From an uncultured Collinsella sp. (GTDB lineage: Bacteria > Actinomycetota > Coriobacteriia > Coriobacteriales > Coriobacteriaceae), in assembly GCA_958452935.1 (NCBI GenBank), contig CAUDVX010000033.1:1-20223 (forward strand): a DNA stretch of 20,223 bases, in the 5' to 3' direction. The notes beneath the pieces are model-generated. The model worked only from the letters and a program-made list of their open reading frames with translations, was not told the origin of the DNA and ran no database searches. A program made the position numbers and the translations under genes. The number at the start of each line of letters is the position of its first letter. Position 1 is the stretch's first letter. Positions 8,004 to 16,620 of this stretch are shown here, in pieces.

Positions 8004-8540
8004 ATGGCAGAGAACATCACCGCCCACATGGACAAGTCACTCGAGTCCCTCAAGCATAACTTCTCCAAGGTCCGCACTGGCCGCGCCAACGCTAACATTC
8101 TGTCCGACATCACCGTCGACTACTACGGTGTTCCCACGCCCGTCACGCAGGTTGCCGCCGTTAAGACCCCCGAGGCCCACATGCTGCTTATCGAGCCGTG
8201 GGATAAGGCGCTCATCAATGCCATCGTCAAGGCTATCAGTGCCTCCGACCTGGGCATTACCCCCAACTCCGATGGTACCGTCGTGCGTCTGCCGTTCCCG
8301 GCTCCCACCGAGGAGCGTCGTCGCGAGCTCGTTAAGGAGTGCCGCGAGTACGCCGAGCAGGCTAAGGTCTCCATCCGCAACATCCGCCGCGACTTTAACA
8401 ACAAGCTCGAGCGCGACGAGGAGCTCACCGAGGACGATGTTCGTCGCGAGCAGGCCAAGGTTCAGAAGCATACCGACGAGTATGTTGCCAAGGTCGAGGA
8501 GCTTCTGAAGGAAAAAGAAGCCGAGGTCATGGAGATCTAA
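8004..8540 (+). CDS. frr: Ribosome recycling factor
   Basis: A 178 aa ribosome recycling factor, which with EF-G splits post-termination ribosomes. Family features are HNFSKVRTGRANANIL near the N-terminus, YYGVPTPVTQVA, the LLIEPWDKALINAIVKAI stretch, and the charged C-terminal helix region IRNIRRDFNNKLERDEELTEDD. Length is close to the usual 185 aa. The start ATG follows AGGAGG located within the end of pyrH. The stop is separated from the uppS start by a single base. The pyrH-frr pairing is one of the most conserved in bacteria. Confidence 0.97.
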   Translation: MAENITAHMDKSLESLKHNFSKVRTGRANANILSDITVDYYGVPTPVTQVAAVKTPEAHMLLIEPWDKALINAIVKAISASDLGITPNSDGTVVRLPFPAPTEERRRELVKECREYAEQAKVSIRNIRRDFNNKLERDEELTEDDVRREQAKVQKHTDEYVAKVEELLKEKEAEVMEI

Positions 8541-8541
8541 G

Positions 8542-9336
8542 GTGCAATACGACGAGCATAAACTGGTCGAGTACTTTGCCGACGCCCCTGCGGGCGTCGG
8601 TTTTTCCGACCTTGACCTCAATAACATTCCGCACCATATTTCGTGCATCATGGACGGCAACGGCCGTTGGGCCACGTCGCGCGGTCTTGCCCGCACCGAA
8701 GGCCACAAGGCCGGCATCGTCTCTCTGCGCGAGATCATTACCGCCTGCGTGCGCCTGGGCGTCGACGTGCTTTCGGCCTATGCATTTTCGACCGAAAACT
8801 GGAATCGCCCGCAGCACGAAGTCAACGTTCTGATGCACCTGTTTGCCAAGACGTTTATCGATGAGCTGCCGCTGCTTAAGCGCGAGAATGTTCGCGTTGT
8901 CTTTTTGGGCGATATTTCCGCGCTGCCCAAGAAGACACGCGACGTCTTTGAGCGCGGCCTTGCCGAGTGCGCCGACCATACCGGTATGACGCTGGCGCTG
9001 GCCGTTAACTACGGTGCCCGTGCTGAGATCACCCGCGCTGTCCGCCAGATCGCGCTCGATGCCGCCGCTGGAAAGATCGATCCCTCCGCTATCGACGATG
9101 ATATGGTTGCTTCGCACCTGTACACCGCTGGGCTGCCCGATCCGGAGCTTGTGATTCGCACCTCCGGCGAGCTTCGTCTTTCGAACTATCTGCTGTGGCA
9201 GGTTGCCTATTCCGAGTTCTATGTCACCGATACCTATTGGCCCGACTTTGACCGCTGGGGCCTTGTCGACGCCATTTTGGCCTACCAGGGTCGCGACCGT
9301 AGGTTTGGTGGACTGAGCAAGACCGAGGAGGCTTAA
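8542..9336 (+). CDS. uppS: Undecaprenyl diphosphate synthase (cis-prenyltransferase)
   Basis: A 264 aa cis-prenyltransferase that condenses isopentenyl diphosphate units into the C55 carrier lipid precursor for peptidoglycan and other envelope polymers. The catalytic signature HHISCIMDGNGRWA places the Mg-binding aspartate at residue 38. FSTENW and the C-terminal RTSGELRLSNYLLWQVAYSE substrate-binding block are intact. The start is GTG; GGAG at the end of frr gives suitable spacing, and an in-frame alternative is not obvious. About 30 residues precede the conserved core. It sits two bases upstream of cdsA, forming an envelope-lipid pair. Confidence 0.96.
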   Translation: MQYDEHKLVEYFADAPAGVGFSDLDLNNIPHHISCIMDGNGRWATSRGLARTEGHKAGIVSLREIITACVRLGVDVLSAYAFSTENWNRPQHEVNVLMHLFAKTFIDELPLLKRENVRVVFLGDISALPKKTRDVFERGLAECADHTGMTLALAVNYGARAEITRAVRQIALDAAAGKIDPSAIDDDMVASHLYTAGLPDPELVIRTSGELRLSNYLLWQVAYSEFYVTDTYWPDFDRWGLVDAILAYQGRDRRFGGLSKTEEA

Positions 9337-9338
9337 TC

Positions 9339-10253
9339 GTGTCCGAACGTCCCAAGGCGTCCGCTCCTAAGGCACCTACTTCCGCGAAGCCCGCGCGTAA
9401 GGCTTCCGCTGCAGGGGCGCCTGCAGCGAAGGGCAGCTCCGGTTCGTGGCTGGCGGGCTTTATCACCCGTGCCGCCGCCGGTATCGTCTATGCCGTTGTC
9501 TTTATCCTGTGCCTGGTTTTGGGTATTGTGCCCACGGCCATCTTCGTGTCCGTCATGAGCGGTCTGTGCTGCTACGAGTTCTTCCGCATGACGAGGCTCG
9601 ACGGCAAGGTTGCCAACGAGCGCCTTGGAATCGCTGCCGCCGTGCTCTTTCCGCTCTCGGCTCTGGGCGATTCGCTGCTATTGAACGCCCTGCTGTTCGC
9701 TTTGATGCTTGCGGTCGGTATCTGGTATGTCTGGTCTCCGCGCACGCGCATCTCTGACGTTGCCGTGACGCTCATGGGCCCTATCTACACTGGCTTTATG
9801 CTGTCGGCTATCGTGCTGCTGCGCGATGCCGTGCCCGGTTTTGCCGGCGCCCTGCTTTCGGTGGGCGTTTGCGCGTCCCTTTGGGTCTCCGACTCGTTTG
9901 CCTACATCGTGGGCAGCCGCATCGGTAAGCATAAGATGGTTCCCAAGATCTCTCCCAAAAAGAGCTGGGAGGGCTTTGTCGGCGGCATCTTGGGCTCTGT
10001 CTTGATCTGGCTCATCCTGTGGGCAACGCACTTCTATAAGCTGAACCTGCCCTATGCACTGTTGTGCGGCGTGGTCGTCTCCATCCTGGGCGTTATCGGC
10101 GACCTCATTGAGTCACGCATCAAGCGCGGTGTGGGCGTCAAAGATTCTGGCAATCTCATCCCCGGCCACGGCGGCATGCTCGACCGTAGCGATTCGCTCA
10201 TCTTTGGCTGCATTACCGCGCAGCTGCTGCTGATGATCGGAGGCGTGCTGTAA
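9339..10253 (+). CDS. cdsA: Phosphatidate cytidylyltransferase (CDP-diacylglycerol synthase)
   Basis: A 304 aa integral membrane enzyme that converts phosphatidic acid and CTP to CDP-diacylglycerol, the branch point of phospholipid synthesis. Several hydrophobic helices run from about residue 41 to the C-terminus. KKSWEGFVGGILGS and the CdsA signature SRIKRGVGVKDSGNLIPGHG followed by GMLDRSD (259-285) are clear. Start is GTG 9339, two bases after uppS. The first about 36 residues are an Ala/Pro/Lys/Ser-rich basic tail not typical of the family; a near-perfect palindrome underlies residues 24-30. The stop overlaps the dxr start by one base (TAATG). Confidence 0.94.
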   Translation: MSERPKASAPKAPTSAKPARKASAAGAPAAKGSSGSWLAGFITRAAAGIVYAVVFILCLVLGIVPTAIFVSVMSGLCCYEFFRMTRLDGKVANERLGIAAAVLFPLSALGDSLLLNALLFALMLAVGIWYVWSPRTRISDVAVTLMGPIYTGFMLSAIVLLRDAVPGFAGALLSVGVCASLWVSDSFAYIVGSRIGKHKMVPKISPKKSWEGFVGGILGSVLIWLILWATHFYKLNLPYALLCGVVVSILGVIGDLIESRIKRGVGVKDSGNLIPGHGGMLDRSDSLIFGCITAQLLLMIGGVL

Positions 10254-11440
10254 TGGCTTATCAGACCACCTACGGTCCCGACGGGCGTCTTCGTGTTGCC
10301 ATTCTGGGCTGTACGGGCTCTATCGGCACTCAGGCGCTCGACGTGTGCCGTCAGCATGCCGATCGCCTGCAGGTGACGGCGCTGTCCGTTAACTCCAGCA
10401 CCTCCGAGCTCGTTGCCGCTGCCCGTGAGTTCTCGGTTCCGGCGGTTGCCGTGGCGGACGCCTCCCATGGCGCCGACGCCGTGCTGCAGGAACTGCCCGA
10501 GGGCACAGAGCTTGGCGTCGGCGCGCAGGCCGTGTGCGAGCTTGCATGCCGCGATGATGTCGACTGCGTGCTCGTGGCCATCGTGGGCGCTGCCGGTCTC
10601 GAGGCGAGCCATGCTGCCCTGACCTCGAACAAGCGTCTTGCCCTGGCCAACAAGGAGTCGCTCGTTGTCGGTGGCGACCTGCTGATGCCGTTGGCGCAGC
10701 CGGGTCAGCTTCTCCCGGTTGACTCCGAGCATTCTGCCATCTACCAGTGCTATTTGGGCGAGAATCCGCGCGAGGCTCACTGCATTTGGCTTACCTGCTC
10801 GGGCGGCCCGTTCTTTGGCCGCACACGTGACGAGCTCGATCGTGTGACGCGCGCCGATGCCCTGGCGCATCCTACGTGGGCTATGGGTGCCAAGATCACG
10901 ATTGACTCTGCCACCCTCATGAACAAGGGTCTGGAGCGTATCGAGGCCATGCATCTGTTTGGCTGCGATCTCGATTTCATTAACGTGGTCGTGCAGCGCC
11001 AGTCTAAGATTCACTCCATGGTCGAGTTTGCCGACGGCTCTGTGATGGCGCATCTCGGTGCCTCCGACATGCGCATTCCCATCCAGTTTGCCTTCTCGTA
11101 TCCCGAGCGTTGGGATACGCCGGCTCCTCGTATCGATTTCCGCGAGTTGGGGCAGCTTACCTTTGACGCGGCCGATATGGATACCTTCCGCTGCCTTGCG
11201 CTGGCCGAACGTGCCGGCAAGACGGGCGGCACCATGCCGTGCGTGCTCAATGCCGCCAACGAGGTCGCCGTCGATGCCTTCCTGCATGATGGCTGCAGCT
11301 TTACCGATATCGACCGCATTGTTGAATCCTGCATGGATGCTCACGATGCGCAGACGGTCGATTCGTTTGAACAGCTTCGCGACATCGATGGCTGGGCTCG
11401 TGAAAAGGCCGCGCAGGTGCTCGCCGCAACCCGTTCTTAA
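10253..11440 (+). CDS. dxr: 1-deoxy-D-xylulose 5-phosphate reductoisomerase
   Basis: A 395 aa Dxr, the NADPH-dependent enzyme that makes 2-C-methyl-D-erythritol 4-phosphate in the MEP isoprenoid pathway and the target of fosmidomycin. The NADPH motif GCTGSIG is at 19-25. The NKRLALANKESLVVGG block is typical. Metal-binding residues are D157 and E159 (PVDSEHSAIYQ) and E228 (MNKGLE). The substrate-binding and C-terminal regions, including GTMPCVLNAANEVAVDAFL, are complete. Length is normal. The ATG overlaps the cdsA stop, with GGAGG upstream. Together with ispG two genes on it supplies precursors used by UppS. Confidence 0.97.
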   Translation: MAYQTTYGPDGRLRVAILGCTGSIGTQALDVCRQHADRLQVTALSVNSSTSELVAAAREFSVPAVAVADASHGADAVLQELPEGTELGVGAQAVCELACRDDVDCVLVAIVGAAGLEASHAALTSNKRLALANKESLVVGGDLLMPLAQPGQLLPVDSEHSAIYQCYLGENPREAHCIWLTCSGGPFFGRTRDELDRVTRADALAHPTWAMGAKITIDSATLMNKGLERIEAMHLFGCDLDFINVVVQRQSKIHSMVEFADGSVMAHLGASDMRIPIQFAFSYPERWDTPAPRIDFRELGQLTFDAADMDTFRCLALAERAGKTGGTMPCVLNAANEVAVDAFLHDGCSFTDIDRIVESCMDAHDAQTVDSFEQLRDIDGWAREKAAQVLAATRS

Positions 11441-11465
11441 CCCACAAGGATTGCTTTTTCGTTTT

Positions 11466-12827
11466 ATGGATACTGTTCTGAGCATTCTCTCATCGGTCTT
11501 TTGGGGCCTGCTGATGCTTTCCGTCCTCGTGTTTTTGCACGAGGGCGGCCACTTTTTGGCGGCGCGTGCCTGTGGCGTCCGGGTGACTGAGTTCTTTTTG
11601 GGCCTGCCGTGTCGCTTTGATATTCACCACACGTCGCGTCGCATCGGCACCAAGTTTGGCGTGACGCCGCTGCTGCTGGGTGGGTATGCTGCCATCTGTG
11701 GCATGGATCCGACCGATGTCTCGTGCGCCGACCGCGTGCTCGCGGCCATCTATCGCCACGGCCGTGTGACGGTGGCCGATCTTGCCGTCGAGCTCGAGCT
11801 GTCCGAGGAGGATGTTCTCGAGGCCTGTGCTTTGCTGTTGGGCTGGGGCTCCATCGCTCCCTGGTATGAAGAAGGGGAAAAGCCTTCGCCCAGTTACTAT
11901 CCCACCAAGTATCAGACTCTGCCGCGTGACGCGGCGGGTTATACCACCTTTGACGGACGTCGGTTCGATCGAGAGCATGCGACTGCCGAGGGCGATGTAT
12001 GGGAACTGCCGTGCGGCGAGGCTGAATTCCTTGCACGCGAGCGCTCGCACACCTATTTGGGCCAGGGCTTTGTCAAGCGTGCCTTTATGCTGCTTGCGGG
12101 CATTATCGTCAATATCCTGACGGGCTTTTTGCTCCTTATGAGCATCTATTCCATCGCAGGTGTCACGGTGCCGGTGGATACCAATGTGATTGGCCAGGTT
12201 GACGAAGGCTCGATTGCCGCCGCGGCGGGAATCGAGGGCGGCGACGCAATCCTTTCGGTCGACGGAGTGTCGTGTTCTACCTGGATGGACGTTTACGACG
12301 CCATCGGCAAGGCTGCCGGTAAGGACGATATCGCCATCGAGTACGAGCGTGACGGCAAGCAGCATTCGACCACGGTTGCACTCAAAGAGGACGAGCGCCT
12401 AGGTGTGTATGCCTCTACGCAGGTGGTCCGTTTAGACCCCATCACGTCGGCTCGTCTGTCCTTCTCCTATGTCGTGCAGACAGCAGAGGGCGTGATGCGC
12501 CTGCTCCAGCCGCAGCATACGATGGAGATTCTCGATCAGTCCTCTTCGATCGTGGGTATTAGCGTTATGTCCTCGCAGGCTGCTGCTGCCGGCCCTGCCA
12601 CGTTCCTTTCGTTTGCCGCCCTCATTTCGTTCTCGCTTGGCTTTATGAACCTGCTGCCCATCCCGCCACTCGATGGCGGCAAGCTGGTCATCGAGATCAT
12701 TCAAAAGATTGCGGGCCGCGAGCTTCCGCTCAAGGTCCAGACGATTGTGAGCTATGTGGGCATCGCGCTCTTTGCGCTGTTGTTTGTCTATATGCTTCGT
12801 TCCGACGTCCTTCGATTTATTCTGTAG
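11466..12827 (+). CDS. rseP: RseP-family site-2 zinc metalloprotease with unusual inserted domain
   Basis: A 453 aa intramembrane metalloprotease of the RseP/S2P family; relatives cleave anti-sigma factors and signal peptide remnants in the membrane. The zinc site HEGGH (25-29) lies in the first transmembrane helix. A PDZ domain covers about 240-312 and the second active-site element NLLPIPPLDGGK is at 395-406, followed by the last helices. Between LLLGGYAAI (70-77) and the membrane segment starting near 200, this protein has about 110 extra residues. The first part (86-131) looks like a winged helix; the second is aromatic and polar. ATG 11466 is the only good start by homology. Its AAGGA is 15 bases upstream, rather far, and an in-frame TTG at 11451 is too close to it. 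Confidence 0.92.
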   Translation: MDTVLSILSSVFWGLLMLSVLVFLHEGGHFLAARACGVRVTEFFLGLPCRFDIHHTSRRIGTKFGVTPLLLGGYAAICGMDPTDVSCADRVLAAIYRHGRVTVADLAVELELSEEDVLEACALLLGWGSIAPWYEEGEKPSPSYYPTKYQTLPRDAAGYTTFDGRRFDREHATAEGDVWELPCGEAEFLARERSHTYLGQGFVKRAFMLLAGIIVNILTGFLLLMSIYSIAGVTVPVDTNVIGQVDEGSIAAAAGIEGGDAILSVDGVSCSTWMDVYDAIGKAAGKDDIAIEYERDGKQHSTTVALKEDERLGVYASTQVVRLDPITSARLSFSYVVQTAEGVMRLLQPQHTMEILDQSSSIVGISVMSSQAAAAGPATFLSFAALISFSLGFMNLLPIPPLDGGKLVIEIIQKIAGRELPLKVQTIVSYVGIALFALLFVYMLRSDVLRFIL

Positions 12828-12840
12828 GGGAGTGGTTGGA

Positions 12841-13923
12841 TTGTCTTTATCCCATCCTTTGCCTCGCGAGCTGACGCGTCCCGTGCATGTGGGCGGCGTG
12901 CAGATCGGTGGCGGCGCGCCGGTGGTGGTCCAGTCCATGACCTGCACCGATACCGCTGATGCCCAGGCAACGCTTGCGCAAGTGCGTGCTTTGGCGCAGG
13001 CTGGCTGCGATATCGTGCGCGTGAGCGTGCCCACCGAGGCCGCGCTTGAGGGTTTCCGCACCATCTGTGCCGAGTCTCCGGTGCCTATTGTCGCCGATAT
13101 CCACTTTAACCATAAGCTCGCCATTGGTGCCGTTGAGGCCGGTGCCGCCAAGCTGCGCATCAATCCCGGCAATATCGGCGATTGGGCCAAGGTCGACGCG
13201 GTGATCGATGCTGCGGGCGCCGCGGGCTGTGCGATTCGTATCGGCGTCAATGCCGGTTCGCTTGAGCAGGATATCGCCGAGCGCGACGACCTCACGCAGC
13301 CCGAAAAGCTCGTGATGTCGAGCGAGCGTTTCGTCAAGCATTTTGAAGACCGCGGCTTTACGAACATTGTGCTTTCGGCCAAGGCCCATAGCGTGCAAAC
13401 GACGCTCGATACCTATCGAGCGCTGTCGTGTGAGATTCCCCACGTTCCACTTCACCTGGGCGTAACCGAGGCAGGTACCAAGCTACAGGGCACCATCAAG
13501 AGCTCGGTGGGCCTTGGTATCCTGCTGTCTGAGGGTATCGGTGACACCATGCGCGTCTCGCTCACGGCCGATCCGGTTGAGGAGCCGCCGGTTGCCTGGG
13601 GCATTTTGCAGTCGCTGGGCCTGCGTCGCCGCGGTCCCGAGATTGTTTCGTGCCCCACGTGTGCCCGCTGTCAGGTTAACCTGATTCCTATCGCCGAGGA
13701 AGTAACCGAGCGGCTTAAGAACTATTCCGCGCCGCTTTCGATTGCCGTCATGGGATGTGCCGTTAATGGCCCCGGTGAGGCTTCTGATGCCGACCTGGGC
13801 GTTGCCTGTGGACGTGGTCAGGCCCTGCTCTTTTCGCATGGCCAGATCATTGGTAAAGTAGCTGAGGACCAAATTGTCGACGCGCTTATGGCCGAGGTCG
13901 ACAAGCTTATTGAGGAGAAATAA
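12841..13923 (+). CDS. ispG: 4-hydroxy-3-methylbut-2-enyl diphosphate synthase (IspG/GcpE)
   Basis: A 360 aa iron-sulfur enzyme that makes HMBPP in the penultimate step of the MEP pathway. The TIM-barrel domain starts with VHVGGVQIGGGAPVVVQSMT and contains VRVSVPTEAA, ADIHFNHKLA and KLRINPGNIG. The [4Fe-4S] ligands are C271 and C274 (SCPTCARC), C306 (GCAVNGPGE) and E313. TTG 12841 is chosen as start because GGGGAG overlaps the rseP stop with 8-base spacing; an in-frame GTG at 12832 overlaps that ribosome binding site. The stop is directly followed by the proS ATG. Confidence 0.95.
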   Translation: MSLSHPLPRELTRPVHVGGVQIGGGAPVVVQSMTCTDTADAQATLAQVRALAQAGCDIVRVSVPTEAALEGFRTICAESPVPIVADIHFNHKLAIGAVEAGAAKLRINPGNIGDWAKVDAVIDAAGAAGCAIRIGVNAGSLEQDIAERDDLTQPEKLVMSSERFVKHFEDRGFTNIVLSAKAHSVQTTLDTYRALSCEIPHVPLHLGVTEAGTKLQGTIKSSVGLGILLSEGIGDTMRVSLTADPVEEPPVAWGILQSLGLRRRGPEIVSCPTCARCQVNLIPIAEEVTERLKNYSAPLSIAVMGCAVNGPGEASDADLGVACGRGQALLFSHGQIIGKVAEDQIVDALMAEVDKLIEEK

Positions 13924-15645
13924 ATGACCCGAGCAATGTATATGTCAAAGCTCTATGCGCCGACGCTCAAAGAGGATCCGGCCGACGCCGAGCTCGCAAG
14001 CCATCGTCTACTGCTTCGTGCCGGTATGATCCGCAAGGAGGCCGCCGGTCTCTATTCCTATCTGCCGCTCGCTTGGCGCTCGATTCGTAAGATCGAGAAC
14101 ATCGTGCGCGACGAGATGGACGCCGCCGGCGCCCAGGAGCTCATGATGCCCATTATGGTCGATGCCGAGCTGTGGCGTGAGTCCGGCCGCATCGATGCCT
14201 ATGGCAAGGAGCTCGTGCGCTTTGACGACCGTCATGGTCGCGAGTTTGTGCTGGGCCCCACGCACGAGGAGACCGTCACGGCCCTGGTGCGCAACGAGCT
14301 GCGCTCCTATAAGCAGCTGCCCGTCAACCTGTACCACATTCAGGACAAGTTCCGTGATGAGTTCCGTCCCCGCTTTGGCCTGATGCGCGGCCGTGAGTTC
14401 ATCATGAAGGACGCCTACAGCTTCTCTGCCACGCAGGAGAGCCTGCAGGAGGAGTACGACAAGATGAAGCAGGCCTACGCCAACATCTGCGAGCGCTGCT
14501 ACATCAAGGCTCTGCCCGTTGTCGCCGACTCCGGCGAGATCGGCGGCGATACCTCCGTCGAGTACATGGCTCTGGCCGACGCCGGCGAGGCCTCGCTCGT
14601 GTACTGCGACGATTGCGGCTTTGCTGCCGATGACGAGGCTGCAAGCACCAAGGTTGTTGTGACCGAGGGTCCCGGCGACGGCACGCTCACCAAGGTCGAG
14701 ACTCCGGGCATGGGCACCATCGAGGCCGTTGCTAAGTTCTTTGGGTTCCCCGAGAACGGCACGCGCAAGTCGTTGGCGCTCATCGACGCTGAGGACAAGC
14801 CGGTTGTGGCCATTGTCCCGGGCGACCACGAGCTCAATGACTGCAAGGCCGAGCACGTCTTCGGCAAGGGCTATCGTATGATGACCGACGAGGAGCTCCA
14901 GGCGAACGGACTGCACAAGGGCTTTATCGGACCGGTCAACCTGCCCGAGGGCATCCGCCTGGTGTGCGATGAGAGTCTGCGTGAGTCCAAGCAGTGGGCC
15001 TGCGGTGCCAACGAGGTCGATTATCACTTTACCGGTGCCTGCCCCGAGCGCGACTTTACCGTCGACGAGTGGGCCGACCTGGTCACCGTCGTCGCCGGCG
15101 ATCCCTGCCCTCACTGCGGCAAGCCGCTCTCTGCTGCTCGCGGCATCGAGGTTTCCCAGGTCTTCCAGCTGGGCACCAAGTACTCCGAGGCCATGGGGGC
15201 CACCTTTATGGACGAGGACGGCAAGGAGAAGCCGCTTATCATGGGTTGCTACGGCGTGGGCGTGTCTCGCTCGCTCGCTGCCGTCGTGGAGCAGCACAAC
15301 GACGAGCACGGCATTGTCTGGCCGGTCTCCGTTGCCCCGTACGAGGTTGCGGTGATTCCGCTCGACCCCAAGAAGGAGGAGTGCGCTTCCGTCTGCGAGC
15401 AGATCGTTGATGGCCTGTGCGCCGAGGGTATCGAGGTTGTCGTCGACGATCGCGATGAGCGTCCCGGCTTTAAGTTTGCCGACAACGACCTTATGGGCTT
15501 CCCGTATCAGGTGGTACTCGGTAAGCGTGGCCTTAAGAACGGCACCGTCGAGCTCAAGGACCGTGCCACGGGCGAGCGTGAGGATGTGGCGATCGACGAG
15601 GTCGTCGCCAAGGTCGCCGAGCTTGTGAAGGCGGCCCGTCGTTAA
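13924..15645 (+). CDS. proS: Prolyl-tRNA synthetase (bacterial type, with editing domain)
   Basis: A 573 aa class II synthetase that charges tRNA-Pro. Motif 1 region is RKEAAGLYSYLPLAWRSI, motif 2 is FRDEFRPRFGLMRGREFIMK, motif 3 is MGCYGVGVSRSLAAVVEQ. The inserted INS editing domain between motifs 2 and 3 (about 225-400) marks the bacterial ProS form that deacylates Ala-tRNA-Pro. The C-terminal anticodon-binding domain follows. Length is normal for this class. The start ATG abuts the ispG stop with GAGGAG upstream; the ATG at 13939 is a possible internal alternative. It is the last gene of the pyrH-proS run and is followed by a terminator. Confidence 0.97.
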   Translation: MTRAMYMSKLYAPTLKEDPADAELASHRLLLRAGMIRKEAAGLYSYLPLAWRSIRKIENIVRDEMDAAGAQELMMPIMVDAELWRESGRIDAYGKELVRFDDRHGREFVLGPTHEETVTALVRNELRSYKQLPVNLYHIQDKFRDEFRPRFGLMRGREFIMKDAYSFSATQESLQEEYDKMKQAYANICERCYIKALPVVADSGEIGGDTSVEYMALADAGEASLVYCDDCGFAADDEAASTKVVVTEGPGDGTLTKVETPGMGTIEAVAKFFGFPENGTRKSLALIDAEDKPVVAIVPGDHELNDCKAEHVFGKGYRMMTDEELQANGLHKGFIGPVNLPEGIRLVCDESLRESKQWACGANEVDYHFTGACPERDFTVDEWADLVTVVAGDPCPHCGKPLSAARGIEVSQVFQLGTKYSEAMGATFMDEDGKEKPLIMGCYGVGVSRSLAAVVEQHNDEHGIVWPVSVAPYEVAVIPLDPKKEECASVCEQIVDGLCAEGIEVVVDDRDERPGFKFADNDLMGFPYQVVLGKRGLKNGTVELKDRATGEREDVAIDEVVAKVAELVKAARR

Positions 15646-15675
15646 TCTACGATTTCGCATGTAGTTCGATATACG

Positions 15676-15724
15676 GGACGGTCCTGCATTTCTCCAGATC
15701 GGGGAGATGCGGGGCCGTCCTTTT
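15676..15724 (+). terminator. Intrinsic terminator of proS operon
   Basis: A continuous 20-bp RNA stem from GGACGG (15676-15681) to CCGTCC (15715-15720), with loop AGATC (15696-15700) and TTTT after it. Four pairs are G-U on the + strand transcript. On the opposite strand these become A-C mismatches, so the stem is strand-specific for proS. Confidence 0.88.
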
Positions 15725-15749
15725 ATCTTGTCGGCGTGCTCAATCGCTA

Positions 15750-15791
15750 AAAGGAAACCCCGCAACCCATTCGAGCTGCGGGGTTTCCTTT
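15750..15791. terminator. Bidirectional terminator between convergent units
   Basis: A perfect 15-bp inverted repeat, AAAGGAAACCCCGCA (15750-15764) and TGCGGGGTTTCCTTT (15777-15791), with a 12-base loop. A/T-rich arms give a T-run on both strands. It lies 33 bases downstream of the kinase stop on the - strand and backs up the proS terminator on the + strand. Confidence 0.85.
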
Positions 15792-15823
15792 GTGCCTCCG
15801 ATGCGAAATGAATCGCTCAGATA

Positions 15824-16588
15824 TTACTGATAATCGACGACGTCGATCCAGTTCTTAAGGAACTCATCGTTCACGTTGCGCTTACGAGCGAGCTCGGAAG
15901 CGGCGACGATGCTCGTCCACTGACGCACGACCTGCATGGGCATGTCGGCGCGGTCGCAGTAGAGCTCCAGGTAGGCCTCGGCCTGATCCTTGCTGTTGAG
16001 GGCAAAGAGCAGGTAGGTGGTGGCAACGTCGGCAGCAGGGGAGCCCTGGGTGGCGTGTGCCCAGTCGCAGACGTACAGCTGGCCGTCGTCGCCGACGATG
16101 ACGTTGGAGGGGTTGAAGTCGCCGTGGCAGACCTTGAACTCCTTGGTCATGCCGTCCAGACGCTCCTGAAGGTTGTAGCGCGTGGTGGCATTGAGCTGAT
16201 CGAGGCTGTCGATCATGCGGGCGAACTTGTCGCGCTGACGGTTGAGCAGCGGGGAGGTGTAGCCGTGGATCTCGATCTGGAGGTCGACGAACATCTCGAG
16301 GTACTCACCAAAGCGCTGGGGCTCGGCAGTCATCTTCTCGGCAAGGGTGGTGCCCGGAACCTTCTCGGTCACGAGCGCCCAGCCGTTGGCGTTCTCGAGC
16401 TGGGAAACCTCGAGAGCCTTGGGGCTGCGGATGCCGCACTCATTGATGCGGGCAAGATTCAAAGCCTCGTTGAACACGTCGGAGACGGGCTTGGTCTCGT
16501 TAAAGACCTTGACGATCTTGTCGCCCAGGTCGTAAACGACCTTGTTGCCACGGCGGACGAGCTCGGTCTTGGAATCGGGTAGCAGCAT
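15824..16588 (-). CDS. APH/choline-kinase-fold phosphotransferase, substrate unknown
   Basis: A 254 aa protein of the aminoglycoside-phosphotransferase-like kinase fold. A probable ATP-binding lysine is K27 (KIVKVF). The Brenner-type catalytic motif HGDFNPSN is at 155-162 and the metal-binding aspartate D175 is in CDWAHA. TEKVPGTTLAEKM resembles the hinge of this fold. All key catalytic residues are present, so it should be an active small-molecule kinase. The family includes drug, choline, homoserine and sugar kinases, and nothing here identifies the substrate. The ATG has AAAGGA upstream. It lies 88 bases downstream of adhE on the same strand and may share its transcript. Calling it a resistance gene would not be justified. 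Confidence 0.82.
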   Translation of the reverse strand: MLLPDSKTELVRRGNKVVYDLGDKIVKVFNETKPVSDVFNEALNLARINECGIRSPKALEVSQLENANGWALVTEKVPGTTLAEKMTAEPQRFGEYLEMFVDLQIEIHGYTSPLLNRQRDKFARMIDSLDQLNATTRYNLQERLDGMTKEFKVCHGDFNPSNVIVGDDGQLYVCDWAHATQGSPAADVATTYLLFALNSKDQAEAYLELYCDRADMPMQVVRQWTSIVAASELARKRNVNDEFLKNWIDVVDYQ

Positions 16589-16620
16589 GGTTGCATCCTT
16601 TCAACGATGCGATAGAAGCG

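Noticed and set aside
11451..11468. TTG 11451 as the start of rseP
   Set aside because: It is in frame, but AAGGA ends directly against it, leaving no spacing; the ATG at 11466 gives the family N-terminus.
14008..15765. A 585-codon - strand frame opposite proS
   Set aside because: Antisense shadow of proS; it begins within the proS terminator region and has no family motif.
15824..16588. An aminoglycoside resistance gene
   Set aside because: The fold and catalytic motifs are shared by many metabolic kinases. There is no close similarity that I recognise to known resistance enzymes, and the context is metabolic.
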